Shown here: positions 1-14,500 of the stretch, piece by piece | Numbering within the stretch: the first letter of the stretch is position 1 | How the letters are laid out: every line of letters begins with the position of its first letter | Assembly: GCA_914767715.1 (NCBI GenBank) | Contig: OU612074.1 | Location: 4,353,501 to 4,417,500, forward strand | DNA length: 64,000 nt | Direction of reading: 5' to 3' | Source of the DNA: Membranipora membranacea | Lineage: Eukaryota > Bryozoa > Gymnolaemata > Cheilostomatida > Membraniporidae | The notes under the pieces: model-generated | What the model was told of the DNA's origin: nothing | Databases searched by the model: none | Seen by the model: only the letters and a program-made list of their open reading frames with translations | Translations under genes and position numbers: made by a program

Positions 1-44
1 AGGGAAGTCCCTGCTCCAATTCATTAACGCAGGTTTGATACATG

Positions 45-84
45 CCCCCCCCCCCCCCCCCCGGTGTATAGGTTTATACACCGG
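45..84. repeat. Poly-C run followed by a perfect hairpin
   Basis: Eighteen consecutive C residues (45-62) overlap a hairpin with 10-bp perfect arms (61-70 and 75-84, CCGGTGTATA / TATACACCGG) and a 4-nt loop. It lies in the presumed intron just upstream of the first transposase exon in the window. Poly-C length may be unreliable in an assembly. No function is assigned. Confidence 0.7.
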
Positions 85-133
85 GAGCCACTACTACCAT
101 TCGCTACGGCTAAGACTATAGTTTATCACACAG

Positions 134-2282
134 GTAGAAGGGATGCTCATGGATGGAGGAGCAAATAATCGAAAATTCCTCAGACTGCATGGTGACAGGG
201 AGCTCAGGTCACAGGAGGCCTATATAATAACAAACCCAAACAGGCCATCACAGGAGGTAGCTGCTGTGATGGATCCATGTGTAAGTGTTTCAAGATGATT
301 GTTACGTTGTTGATGAGATGGCAATGATTTAACTTGATGTTATGAAAGAGAAATTTCCCTGTGATAGTATGTTGATGATATCAGCTTGATAGTGCATAGA
401 GATTATACAGTGTAGTTGATCATGTTTAATATTGATGGGTATAAAATTTATTGAATATTCAGAATATTATTATATATATAATATTAAGCAAATGTCACTT
501 TACTTTCACTCACTGCCGCTAGCATTTCGGCTACACGGTACAAAAGCATAAACTGTAATGCAGGAGAAGAAACTGGTCTGTACATGATATTTGATCAGGG
601 CAATGGGGCCTTGAAATGGAAATAGATTTCAGAGTGACCGAAAAATTTTGACACAACCAGGCAATGGGTCTATTGAATATGGTTCGAATGCTACGATTGG
701 TCAAACGTTTAAAAATCAGTAAGCAACCTGTTTGTGATATCTTAATGGTGTTAGTTAGAATGTGGAACCAGTAGAAAACATAATTGATATTATCAATTGT
801 TAAAATTTCAGCATGGGATAAAAAAAATCAGAAATTCTATGCTAAACTCACGTAACACGCCCAATGCAAAGAGGAGACTGAGATGGGGAGCAGACATCTG
901 CGTCTGGGACCACTGGGAAGACGCATATAAATGGGATGACGAATCCAACAGCATGAGATTACACTATAAGCTCACTAATGAGCATATATTCGTTACTGAC
1001 AGCGGTAAGATGCGTAACCACCTCGCCTTCCAAACTATGGACAAGGATATGCTGCATCTTATGAAGGTATGCCAGTATGTTTTCAGATAATAGTCATAGC
1101 TGTTTCTTCAATCTCCTAGAAGCGTCATTTACTTGCTGCAAACAAAACAACAATACAGGTGGTTAAATACGAAAATTTGCCGTCCTTGCCTAAAAGCTGA
1201 CTTAGCTATGATATTACCACACTTATGCAATTCCCCACTAAAATTACAGAAATACCATTGCCATTATCGAATATGGTAGAACTGTTGTTGAGATGACAGG
1301 AATTGAGTGGCATAGTATGAGTTTATCAGATAACATGCGGTGGACTTTCTGTGCAACCAATGCAGTTCTTCATATGGCCCACCAAAATGGCGGCTTATTT
1401 ATATATGAGGCACTTTGATGCATGAAATGTCAAGGAGTCTTCTACCAATGTCAAACCGAGCACTATTACCCTCTAAACTGTATTATGTTTTAAAGATGTA
1501 TCAGCAGGAGTCCAAGAGGACAGACCTAAATCTGACCATACAGGGATTACCAAACATGGCCGTGCTGACGGAGAATCTACTATTGACAGTCTCTTATGTC
1601 TCGGTAGACGATGCTCGGTTCGCGGAAAACTTGCAGGCTCTGCAATTTTTTACAGATTGGTATAACCATACCAAAGGAGACCCCAAGTATGTCTGATTTC
1701 ACCGTATTAAAAAAATATAGAATGAGGTTAAAGATCCAAAGACGTTGCTAAACATCGGTATGAAAACATTTTGGGACATACTGATCATAACATTATTTAT
1801 ATCATCCTATCTAATAGAGAGGCGACACAATATCAATAGCATCATAGCTGTACCCCTGTACGATGACAGATGGGCTGAAATTCTCAAGACTCAATTATTC
1901 CTGCAGTCACATTAATATAACCAATATCATAACTTTTTTTAGGTCCTTCATTACTCAAGAGGCGTATGATGACATGTGCTCTACAGTACATGGATTTCAG
2001 TTTGTGACAAAAAGAATCCTGAAGTCACATCCTGGAGCACGAGTTGAGGCTTCCATTATGAACAGTGATGTTATTGAAAACATGTTTTCCTCACAAAGAG
2101 GCCGCTGCAACGGAGCCAACACAAATCCGTCCATCCTTGCATACAGCAAGGCTATTAACACGATCATCATGACAACTGAGCTGCAGCGCTCCTCAAAAAG
2201 AAATGCCAGCTCAACCGCCTCAGTAGGGGGGGCACATCCCTACCACATTCTTGCTAAAAAGAGCTTTAGATCAAAAGTGTAA
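134..2282 (+). pseudogene. P-element/THAP9-type transposase, 5' part outside the window
   Basis: DNA transposase of the P superfamily, which cuts and pastes its own element. Four exons can be joined: 134-280, 812-1066, 1330-1686 and 1943-2282; all introns have GT-AG ends and phases agree. Exon 1 carries the DGGxNNRKFLRLHG stretch, and exon 2 carries HGIKKIRNSM followed by the KLTNEHI / KMRNHLAF region, both typical of the RNase-H-like core of P transposases. The last exon has the C-terminal signature (VIENMFSSQRGRCNGANTNP) seen in P and THAP9 proteins. The N-terminal THAP zinc finger would lie before the window. Exon 3 changes frame at about 1417-1425 (after the HFD residues), so this copy looks inactivated or has a sequence error. 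Its stop is about 60 bases from the stop of the convergent helicase gene. Family assignment is confident; the exon 3 start is less so. Confidence 0.72.
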
Positions 2283-2321
2283 CCAAGGTAGGCTGACGCT
2301 AAGACTATGTATTTAGCATTA

Positions 2322-2327
2322 TTTATT
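2322..2327 (-). terminator. AATAAA polyadenylation signal of the helicase gene
   Basis: AATAAA on the - strand, about 15 bases after the helicase-PHD stop codon at 2342-2344. It lies in the 59-base gap between the two convergent stop codons. Confidence 0.5.
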
Positions 2328-2341
2328 ATTATATTTGTTAT

Positions 2342-2584
2342 TTAGATGTGATTAATATTCACATACCTTTGTACTTTGATGCACCGAACACACGCCCATT
2401 CAATAGCTGCTAGCTCCTGCTGAGTTATGCCCTTCTTCATTGTAGTGCAGACAACATGGTACCAGTCCTGACATTTCTCGCATTCGATCCAGTGAAGTGT
2501 ATCCGGTAACTTCATCTTTCCTCTTCTCACCTTGCAGTATTGAGCTTTGCAGTCATCGTTCTCAGTTTCACTGGCTTTCCTTCT
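2342..2584 (-). CDS. Last exon of the helicase gene: PHD finger
   Basis: The acceptor (TTGATGTTGCAG) ends at 2585, and the exon opens in phase 0, matching the phase-0 donor at 5128. The 80-residue exon has the Cys4-His-Cys3 spacing of a PHD finger: CxxxxC, then CEKC, WYHVVC and a final WACVRC. PHD fingers usually read histone H3 tails, so the helicase may be guided to chromatin (inference). A possible alternative donor (GTATGT) sits just before the stop at 2342. If used, the protein would continue elsewhere; none was seen. Confidence 0.75.
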   Translation of the reverse strand, partial: RRKASETENDDCKAQYCKVRRGKMKLPDTLHWIECEKCQDWYHVVCTTMKKGITQQELAAIEWACVRCIKVQRYVNINHI

Positions 2585-5500
2585 CTGCAACATCAACAGG
2601 ATTATAGGGTCAAATTTTGCAGTATTTTTTGGCATCCACCAACACAAGTATATCTTGTTGTCCCGTTGGCTGAATGTTATATACGAAATCTCTATATATA
2701 TATATATCTATATCTATTTTTATAGCAGCTTAATAAGGTATCATGTGATTTCTGATTGATTTCTGCGGAATTATATAAACAAGATTTGCTTCTACTGTCT
2801 ATTTTTCTCTGTAAAATCTGCAGGATTGCAAGGTCAAGCATGGCAGTATTTTTTGTCCCCCATCAAAGCAGATATGTCTTGTGGGATGTAATGTTCTATT
2901 TCTTTTTATTATAGCAGTGTGAATAGATAGATAATACATTGTGAGAATTATAGGGTCAAATTTTGCAGTATTTTTTGGCACCCACCAACACAAGTATATC
3001 TTGTTGTCCGTTGGCTGAATGTTATATACGAAATCTCTATATATATATATATCTATATCTATTTTTATAGCAGCTTAATAAGGTATCATGTGATTTCTGA
3101 TTGATTTCTGCGGAATTATATAAACAAGATTTGCTTCTACTGTCTATTTTCTCTGTAAAATCTGCAGGATTGCAAGGTCAAGCATGGCAGTACTTTTTGT
3201 CCCCCATCAAAGCAGATATGTCTTGTGGGATGTAATGTTCTATTTCTTTTTATTATAGCAGTGTAAATAGATAGATAATACATTGTGAGAATTATAGGGT
3301 CAAATTTTGCAGTATTTTTTGGCACCCACCAACACAAGTATATCTTGTTGTCCGTTGGCTGAATGTTATATACGAAATCTCTATATATATATATATCTAT
3401 ATCTATTTTTATAGCAGCTTAATAAGGTATCATGTGATTTCTGATTGATTTCTGCGGAATTATATAAACAAGATTTGCTTCTACTGTCTATTTTTCTCTG
3501 TAAAATCTGCAGGATTGCAAGGTCAAGCATGGCAGTATTTTTTGTCCCCCATCAAAGCAGATATGTCTTGTGGGATGTAATGTTCTATTTCTTTTTATTA
3601 TAGCAGTGTGAATAGATAGATAATACATTGTGAGAATTATAGGGTCAAATTTTGCAGTATTTTTTGGCACCCACCAACACAAGTATATCTTGTTGTCCGT
3701 TGGCTGAATGTTATATACGAAATCTCTATATATATATATATATCTATATCTATTTTTATAGCAGCTTAATAAGGTATCATGTGATTTCTGATTGATTTCT
3801 GCGGAATTATATAAACAAGATTTGCTCCTACTGTCTATTTTTCTCTGTAAAATCTGCAGGATTGCAAGGTCAAGCATGGCAGTATTTTTTGTCCCCCATC
3901 AAAGCAGATATGTCTTGTGGGATGTAATGTTCTATTACTTTTTATTATAGCAGCGTAAATAGATAGATAATACATTGTGAGAATTATAGGGTCAAATTTT
4001 ACAGTATTTTTTGGCACCCACCAACACAAGTATATCTTGTTGTCCCGTTGGCTGAATGTTATATACGAAATCTCTCTATATATATATATCTATATCTATT
4101 TATATAGCAGCTTAATAAGGTATCATGTGATTTCTGATTGATTTCTGCGGAATTATATAAACAAGATTTGCTTCTACTGTCTATTTTTCTCTGTAAAATC
4201 TGCAGGATTGCAAGGTCAAGCATGGCAGTATTTTTTGTCCCCCATCAAAGCAGATATGTCTTGTGGGATGTAATGTTCTATTACTTTTTATTATAGCAGC
4301 GTAAATAGATAGATAATACATTGTGAGAATTATAGGGTCAAATTTTACAGTATTTTTTGGCACCCACCAACACAAGTATATCTTGTTGTCCCGTTGGCTG
4401 AATGTTATATACGAAATCTCTATATATATATATATCTATATCTATTTTTATAGCAGCTTAATAAGGTATCATGTGATTTCTGATTGATTTCTGCGGAATT
4501 ATATAAACAAGATTTGCTTCTACTGTCTATTTTCTCTGTAAAATCTGCAGGATTGCAAGGTCAAGCATGGCAGTACTTTTTGTCCCCCATCAAAGCAGAT
4601 ATGTCTTGTGGGATGTAATGTTCTATTTCTTTTTATTATAGCAGTGTAAATAGATAGATAATACATTGTGAGAATTATAGGGTCAAATTTTGCAGTATTT
4701 TTTGGCACCCACCAACACAAGTATATCTTGTTGTCCGTTGGCTGAATGTTATATACAAAATCTCTATATATATATATATCTATATCTATTTTTATAGCAG
4801 CTTAATAAGGTATCATGTGATTTCTGATTGATTTCTGCGGAATTATATAAACAAGATTTGCTTCTACTGTCTAATTTCTCTGTAAAATCTGCAGGATTGC
4901 AAGGTCAAGCATGGCAGTATTTTTTGTCCCCCATCAAAGCAGATATGTCTTGTGGGATGTAATGTTCTATTACTTTTTATTATAGCAGCGTAAATAGATA
5001 ATGCATTGTAAGAATTTCTTCCGATGAATCTTTGCGAAGTTAACATCAGCATTTTTTGAATTCCTCTTTTTGTGAACCAAAAATCTGTAATTAAATACAA
5101 ATTACCTATGTATTTTGAAAAACTTACCTTACGAGTACTTGCAGACCTTTTCTCTGTTGACGTCTGCTCCATAGCGGATATCTTGCTGCGATGAGACTGC
5201 TTCCTCTGTTGTTGTAGTGCGTTGAGCATTCTCTTCCGAAATTCATTATTTCCCACTGGCAGGTAGCGCTGTAGCAGAAGCCTCCACACTTCTTCCAGGA
5301 GAATCGGGTCAGGTTGTCCTGGAAAGAGTGAACCCAGTTTTTCCCGCAGGCATACATCATTGAGCAGATAGTTATAGGTTACTTCGTAAATGACAGGACC
5401 CACTGTCATTCCGGTCTCAAGGGTCTCACGCCTGTCTCTAGCTTCATTCAGCTGAAGAAACAGCTCGTATGCTGAGTCTGTAATGTGTGTGCGAGTCCCC

Positions 5501-8500
5501 TTGATGTCTCCTCTCGCCGTCTCTGACACTGTGTCAGGGTACCTGCCTGACCTCGCCTCACTTTCTGAGGTTTTAAGCACAGTTTCAAATGCATGCTTCA
5601 CACGCTTGCACAGTTTGTATGTGGCTGTTGTGGTTTTTCCTCTGAGTAATCTGAGGCGACGAGACATCTGTTTAATGCACTTGAACACTGTGCGACCGCC
5701 AATCTTACGTATTACACCTCTGGCTGCATCAGAGGTTTGAAGAGATGTTGAGGGTTGCGCAGAAGCAGAAGTTCTGGCGAGACGTGAAGATCTTTCTGCC
5801 TGACGGTCAGCCTCAGTGTTCAGATACCTGCTGCACATTGACGAGAACATGACACGCAGGTAATAGTGATACTGATTGGGAATGTTCTCTTCCACCATCT
5901 TTGCTGTAAGTTCAGTGGTTTTAAACTTAAATATTGTCTCTGCAAACGAACTGAATATGACATCATTAGCTACATTGTTCTGAACATTCCCAGCTAGAAT
6001 TTCCAAATGGAAACACTCCAGCTGGTCCTCCATGAACTCGTGAATAAGTTTAAGGTTGATATTGTCCTTCAAGAAGAGGATGTCTGAGTTAATGCTATTC
6101 TGTTTATCCGTAACTGGGGACAGATATGCCTGAGAAAGGAGCAGATCAGCTACTGCCATGCTGTTGGGAGAAGCTGACTGGACTGATGGTACTACTGCTG
6201 CTTCGGTGGGAGGAACTGTTTCCGAGGCCATCATCAGCTCATCCTCACTCTCCGTCATGCAAAAGTCAAATTCATCTTCCGCTATGGAAAAATCGTGGCA
6301 TCTACAGCATGTGAGGTCTCGAATAGGGTCCATTGCCGGCTCTTCTAGAGCTTTGAGAACTGCCTTAGAAGGTGGTATCACTAGGCTCTTTCTGAAGTTG
6401 ATTACCTGAAGATACTGAGGGTTATCGCAACTGGCAGTAACCCAGGATACCACATGTCTTCGGCATGGACCTCAACAGCGGCAGCAGTCATACCTTGTGA
6501 CTTATGAACGGTGGTGGCATAGCACAGAGTCACCGGGAACTGAGTTCGACTGATCTCCACATCTTGTCTGCTGTCATATCTGTCAAAAGTGCGATGATGC
6601 AACATTATCATATAATATTCCACATTTTTCCACAAGCCTCAATCATAGCAGTAGTGTTACATCATTGGTCTATCAATACCATAGAGTTATCACCATAGAG
6701 TTATTATATGTATATATATATATATATATAATAACTCTATGGTTATTATATACTCTATAGTGGACAATGTGTACAAAAATAGCATCAGTTTTTGTCCATG
6801 ACACAACGCAATCTGGTTGTGTATGGCCAGTGCCTGTATCATATAACTTATAATAGAGAATATATACGTATTGGGCATAGAAATTTTGATTTTTAGAGCG
6901 CATATAGCCATTTTTTCGGAAAACTTTTTATATGGCAATATGTGGATCACTTGCAAGTATTTTCACATGCAGCCAGTGGTTTTCTATTTTTTCCAATAAA
7001 AATAAGCAAAAATTCTCAACTGCAAACACATCATCACGATGATATAGAAATTACCAGGCTAGCTTATCTTTTTCATTGCCACTCAGTGGCGTATATTAGC
7101 AATCACAGACCACGGATATCCGTCAACCAAAATCCTTGGTTACAACGTGCAAGCCAGTCTGAATAGCTCAGTGTGTAGCGGTCTGCCTGGTAAACACTGT
7201 TTATTAGGAATGTTGTGGGTTCGAACCCAACAATGGCAGATTTTTTTTCAAATGGGTGCTTTATAACTGGAGCATTTTTACTTTTCCCAAGGGGGGATGT
7301 CTTTTAAGTGGGGAATTATGGTACATACAGAGTTTGACTTTTGACCTTGAGCTGGACAAGCCAATCAAAAGCCCGGTGTATTGACACACCCACACCCTGC
7401 GCCCGATCATTATGCTCATCGCTAAAAAGTCAGTGAGTGAAATTTTTAGAATACACTCCCCTGTTGCCACTGCCAGCCACATTAGCTGTGTCCTGTCTCT
7501 CCTACTTATATGTTACACACTCAGTGTGCTTATTTTTGATTTTGATTTAATGAAGTAAAAGTAGCCTGTGTAGAAGTGATCATAGGTGTGAAAGTTTGCC
7601 GCTTGCCTCATTTGCAGTCACAGTGTACATAATTTCCAGATTCAGATTTGCTCTTCAGATATCATTACTTTATTGAGTGTATTATTTTTAAGTTTTTTTT
7701 TTGTCAAAGTAGTTCAATATCTCAGATTGATGCTACAATCACTGCAAGTTAAATGTGATATTGCTACAGGCCTCAATGCTCATCAGTTGACCTTCTGACT
7801 GCAAAAGTTTTATTTTCATAGCATCAATCCATTTTAGACGGAGACTCAGAGGTTTAAGAAATTCTAACTCTGGTCGTTTCAAAGGAGTTAACAATTAATT
7901 ATTTATGAATTAGGCTGTGTTTTTGCTGTTGATACTTGGCTTATTTTAATGAGAGAATAGGAAAAATTTTATACTGACTGGAAGAGAAAAGACCTGCAGG
8001 TGATTTTAATGGTGTTATATGTGAAATTCTATGAATAAATGGCTATGAATGCTCAATTAAAACATAATTTGTATGTCAAATTCTAATATTTTCTACGATA
8101 AAGTCAATGATTCATGCACTATCCATGCACAACCAGATTTTGTTGCCTCATGGAATTGAAAGTGAAAATACCTGCAAGTGATCCACATGATGTCACATGA
8201 AAATTTTTTCCGAAGAATGGCTCTAAGTGCTCCAAAAATCTAAATTTCCATACCCTATACATATATTCTTAATGAAAAGTTTTATGATACAGACACTAGC
8301 CATGCACAACCAGATTGGGTTGTTCATGGATTTCGCAATAATTAAGTAGTGGTGTTTAAATGTGAAGGAAGCGAAGACATTTTTGTGCTTTTCGACATGC
8401 ACAGGGACTCGCAGCGGTAAAATCCACAAAAAACACAAATCGCAAGTTGGACAGGATCAAGATGGGATTGAGGTCCCAACACAACACTACAGTATGTGCA

Positions 8501-11500
8501 AGCCAACCTTTTTTTCCCCAACAAATAAGCAAATTCATCAAAAAATTGATAATAACCACAAACACATTAGCAATGTTCTGGATTTGACGAGATATTAAAA
8601 ATTAACAGCGCTCAGCCCTCACCTTGTAAACTTCACACGAGACAGAGTGTGACACCTAGAGCTAGGAGGGAAAGTCACATGAATGGAATCTTCAGTCAGC
8701 TTCACCACTGTTCTGCGTAGGCCATTGACCATTTCATCAGATAGGTTCTTCAGCAGCATTATAGGTACTCCAACCTTAAGTCTGAGATTCTAGAAATATT
8801 GCAAAGAAATTATCATATCCAGATAATGGTAGTTTAGGCCTGACCCATACTAAGGATCTTCCTTAAGGGAGCCTTACTACGGTTTGACAACTATAACATG
8901 GCTCAAATCCCTGAGGAGCGGATCATTGCTGCAATTCTCCAGTTTCGAATGCTCATCGCTTCTAAAAAACCTATCGCAGTTGATTTAGAACTTCACTGGG
9001 CTAGAACTTCAAAGCGCAGAGATAAATGAAGGTATGGGTTAACGGCTATGAACAAATGTGTTATCTGCCCGCTCTGTCTTTTGTGTCAGCCACCATCCAG
9101 ATTAAGCTTGATTCCTCTTGCCAGTAAAATTCAGACAAAAGCGATCAAGATAAATATAGCCACAATCCGCCATGTCATCCAGGTACGCAACAAGGTAAAT
9201 GATTTTTATTTATCATGTCAAAATATTTGCATTACCTTATCGGGTAAGAAGTTTCGGTATTCTGAGGATCTGATCTGGCTGTCGACAGCATCATATCTGA
9301 ACATCTCTCCAGTTACCTCCTCGAGGCGTTCATCATTGTACATCTCTGCATTTATGCGTTGACCGTACAACACCACCAAACCATCTGTGAAGGAGAGAGA
9401 AAATTCACTCAAAAATCAAACATACCTGTACAATAGACTACCTCTCAAAGATTTATGGTCAGAAAATTCAGATGTAAAGTTATGTTTCCTAATCTACACG
9501 GTTTGTCCTAGCTAGTTTAACGATATGCCATTCAAGTCCAGAATGTAGTCTTAACAGGTTCTAACATTTCCTGCGTTCATTTATTTGTTTGGTTGAGTTT
9601 GGAAGGCAGGTAACATCAGTGTCAGCTATATACATCAAGCAGGAAATAAAATTTGTGTGATTTCAAATCATGTTATCAAGCTGAGGGTGGGGGAATAATT
9701 ATTTAAATTGAAATGTGGTCTAAAATGTGGCGTGCACTGGGTATCGGCCCTGAAGCGCATATCCCTAACCACATGTCTGCAAACCCCTAGCGCACAAAAC
9801 AGTCCAGATCATAAACTAGAGATAAATAAAGGCGTTGCAAGCAAGTGAGAATGATCTTGTAGCCTGTGCAGGCTCAGTTGGGTGTCTTGTCAGTACCTGG
9901 TTTGCTTCCAGAAGGGGTTTTCAAGTCTGTGCTTCTCTGTTTTAAAAAATCTTCTGTTTCAGTTGAGCATTCTCCTTTACTCAACTCTCGTACTGCTCTC
10001 CACAATCTTGCATCAGATGATCGATGTATCTAAAATAAAAAGCAACTTCATCATTGTGATTGCAACAGCAATAACAGAAATCAGAGATACAAATACCTAC
10101 AATTCACTATTTAGCAAGAAACTTTTTTTTTAGAATATGAAACAGCGATATGCCGATATCTATTGCTTTCAAACAAAGACATTTTGACCAAAAATAAAAA
10201 TATTGCCCGATTTGCCTGGTAAGAAAACATGAACAACTAACATGTGAAAATGACCTGACAATGCAAAGCGTGTATACAATTTTTCTGCTTTCACGGGGGA
10301 TCTGTTTTAGCTATCATCACCGAGATCCCACAGACTAACTTACCGTTTCTAGAGTGACAGTGTGAGGCACATATTTCTTGAACATCGAGCTTGTTATAGC
10401 TGGCTTGCCAATGTCTCTTGCAACCTCATTCCCAACAGGTGGAAGTTGATGGAAGTCACCACAAAATATGCTCTGGACCTCACCCATAACGTTGTCACTA
10501 CTCTTGACAAACTGGAGAACTCTGTTGACTATGTTAAGGGTGTGGCTGGAAATCATGCTGATTTCATCGATGATCAACAGTTTGACCTTTGACAGCCTAC
10601 AAAAAAACAGGAACAGACTTATTGCGGGTGTCTCCGTTGATATCGGGATGATATAAAATAACTTCGTACAAGCAGTAATATACCTACCAGAAAAAAATTA
10701 CTCAAACAAAAAACATGTGCTCAATAAATCCTGAAACATTTGGTGTCTGAGATGTCCATTGTCTGCGGCTTGCATTAAGGCAAGGATTAGTCGTAATAAT
10801 ATAATTTTATATAGTCAGAGTGGGCCCCCCATGAGTTCATTTATCTCCCACCAATGTTACTGCCGGTCAGTGGGGCCTGCACCTGATCTGCTTCCAACCA
10901 CAGCCCGCTACATGGGTACCAATATAACACACTGGTACCCATGCTAACTCCCTACCGCACTTTGCTTCTCAGTGGTCTAGACGTCTAGAAGAAGAATTCC
11001 CACCTAACACAGCAGCAAGCAATACCTATGGCGAAGAAAGCCGTGTTGAAATTTTATTGAGGGCGTAACATAACCTTTTGCGTCTGGTTACATAGTATTC
11101 ATCTTCTCCTGCATATAACTTGATCACTTGTTCAGCTGTGAGCCTGAAAAATATTAAGTAGTCAATAATTCTGACGTTTTTGACTGAAACATGAAAAACT
11201 GTCACATCCTAGCAATATATGCAACAGTTCATACAATATTTTTGTCGATGGCTAATGAACCTTTGGTACATGTATGTGGCACATAGTATTGGGAATTAAA
11301 ATTTCTGCTTTACATGCTAGAAAAGATGTAGAGTTGCCATTTCAACTTGCTCGCGACATTGGGCTAGAGCCATTTCCTACCTAACGAAATCTTGCCTTTG
11401 CCAAGCCATTCATTTTTGCTAAGTTTAATTTGATTTGTGTCCTTCACTGCAAAGATATTTATAAAAAATATTTTGCCTTATTAGAGTACAACCTGTTACC

Positions 11501-14500
11501 AGTTACTCCATCATCGCGTCAATAAGACATCAAGAGTACTATTTATATTTTCAGGGCCTGGATGAAACTTAGGAATTTTTGAATTTTCTACAATGCAATA
11601 CGCTATGATTGTTGCAATATTATGCAGTAATTCAGGCATCAATTGCACAGGTACCATAACTTCATAAGGTCTTCATTTGCCGCTTTTCAATTTCACTGAC
11701 TTCCCTATTTGCAGGTACTGTCAGTAATTGAGCTGGATTTTCTGTAGAAGTGTATTTATATATTTATAGCTTTCGATCCATATTCACTATTCTATTTTCC
11801 CCATATTCAGCAAATAAATCTTAGTATTATAGTGTCAAGCAACAATATTATCGAGTTTTGATCCATGCATGTAATGAGGGGTCAGAAACGGACATATTTC
11901 TAAAGCGAAAATCAATTTCAAGTCCTGAAGACAGGAGGCCTAAAATCATAAAATTTCACTAAAATCTCACTCCTCCAGTTAGTGCCATGCCTCCTCTATA
12001 TGGTGAAAGCATAAACTAATAAGATACCTCAAAAACAAGGCACAGAGGGCTCAATTTAAAAAGGGCACTTTTTGCCCAAAAAGAACCTTCCAGAGGTCAC
12101 TGCATCTCGACATAAAATATTTGAGAGTTTTCAACCGTGAAAATAACTATTAGACATGATCACCCATACAATATTAAATAGCCATATATCATGTTAATCC
12201 TTAAATTGGATTGAGTTTGTCTGTAATTGTATAACTGTCAACATAATGGCGCAGGTATTGCAGCCTTTTATTTATTCTACTGTTGCTCATAATCACCCTT
12301 ATTTGCCACCCAAAAGACGTGAAGAGCTTAGAAAACGATGACTACAAATCTATCGTCGATATCAAAAATTCTCTAAATAAGCACTATATTAAAAATATAT
12401 GGAACTCACAGTATAACCAGCTAATAAAAGAAATAGACCCTGGATTATTACGATCTAGGAAGCGGTCAAAAGAGCCGGAGTTCGTGTCCGTCATTCAACC
12501 TGCAACAGTAAAGTCCCCCTACCAGCAATAGTACTCACCAACGCTCAATCTATATATCGTAAACTAGACGAACTGCATGTACTATTGAAAACAAAACGGC
12601 TGCACAATCAATTTCAGATCATCTGTATAACTGAATCCTGGTTGAAACCTGAAATCGCTTAAAGTATAACTGAATTGGATGGTTACGATCAATTTCGTAA
12701 CAACAGGGATGCCGATGCAAGTGGAAAAAGTCAAGGTATCCTTGTATACATAGACCGGAAATTGGCCACAAACAATCAAGTATTATTCAATCATACAGAC
12801 AAAAACTGTGAAATTCTAACTGGCTACCAAAATTTACATCAATTATCTCTCTATATCATGCAACACTCCATTCACTGGACAATCTCGACTAAAACAAAAT
12901 GCTACCAACACAGCTAAATTTATCTCTTCTCATGGTCAACAGATGGAAACCAAATATCCTAACACATGCGTTCTAGTCATGGGTGACTTCAATCAACTAC
13001 CCCTTCGTCTAAGTTGATATTATCAAACTGTAACTAGACCAACCTGTTGATTAAAAACACTTGATAAATGCTACACCAGAATCAAGGATGCATATTGTCA
13101 CTGCAACCAGCTAGCTCAACTCGGAGACTCAGACCATCATATCATGCTCCTGATACTTTCATATTTATATTAAGAACCACTGTCAAAATCTAAACCAACT
13201 TTTATCAGAAGAATATACTCAGACGAAAACTGTGACAATTTAAAAGCATGCTTCGATACTACTGAATGGGACAATTTAATAACTCCTGATGATAATATGG
13301 ATACTCAAGATGTGATCACGGATTATATTAAATTTTGTACTGATATATGCCTTCTTGTTAAAACTGTTAAAAATTATGCCAACCATAAACCATGGATGAC
13401 TAGAGAGCTCTTAGATTTAATTGATGCAAAGCAACAAGCCCATTAGGACGGAAAAAAACCTATCACAAATACAAAAAGAAACTATCCAAAGGAAAGAAAA
13501 AATCTCGGGCAAAATACTCCCACAAAATCCAAGAACACCCGGCGGATGACCCAGCCAATGCCTGGAATGACAAAAAATCACTGGATTACCACCAAAAACT
13601 CTAAACAGCCTACTGACACTAGCTTCAGCCCGGATGACCTAAATTCTTTCTTCGCTAGGTTTGAAAAGCCAGAAACTATCTCTCCTACTCCAGCTGACCC
13701 AAACCCAAGTGCACCCACATTGAATGTAAATGATTATGCTGTCGTCAAACAGTTAAATAGTCTGAACTCAGGAAAAGGTGCCGGCCCTGATGGACTTATC
13801 CCTAAGGTTATCAAGCTGTGCGCCGATCAACTAGCTAGCTCATTACAAGACCATTAAAAAATTCTCCAGATTCAGAAACAACAACGAAAATATGGAAAAC
13901 TGCAACCATCAAACCTCTACCTAAAATCACCAAACCTACTCGCATTTTAGACCTATAGCACTCACTAGCTAAAACCATGGAACGCCTACTTAAATATACA
14001 TAACTGAGAATACACATCTAGATAAGTATTAGTTGGCCTACAGAGCACGCGCTCCACCCAGGATGCTGTACTATGCCTCACAACTACAATCAATAACTTT
14101 ATTGATCAAAACTCATCATACTACGCGCACGCTGCCTCTTCTTAGACTTTTCATCGGCCTTCAACACTATAGATATCAAACATTTACTACCAGACTGCTG
14201 AAACATCTCGATCCACACGTAATAAATTGGGTAGCAAGCTTTTTAACCTGCAGAACACAAAGAACAATAGCCAACAAGATAGATACAACATACAGTGGTG
14301 CGCGTACCACTGCACAACACACAGGTCTTCAGCTAGAAACCATGAGTCAAACGCTGTTTCGAGGCCTTCTCTAGTACAACCTCCTCATGGCCGGCCCCAG
14401 CAGCATGAAGCCACCCCTGTGTGTTGCTGAGCATCTCAATCAATCTCATCGATCCCTCAGTGCATTTTGTCAGTTTCGGTGGTTTGACATAATTGGTGTG

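Noticed and set aside
2342-4720. A series of ~64-residue open frames on the - strand between 2800 and 4720
   Set aside because: They recur with the 345-bp tandem unit and have no homology; they are repeat by-products.
6430-6455. A ~20-nt intron explaining the helicase frame change
   Set aside because: A GT...AG pair exists there but is far too short for an animal spliceosomal intron.
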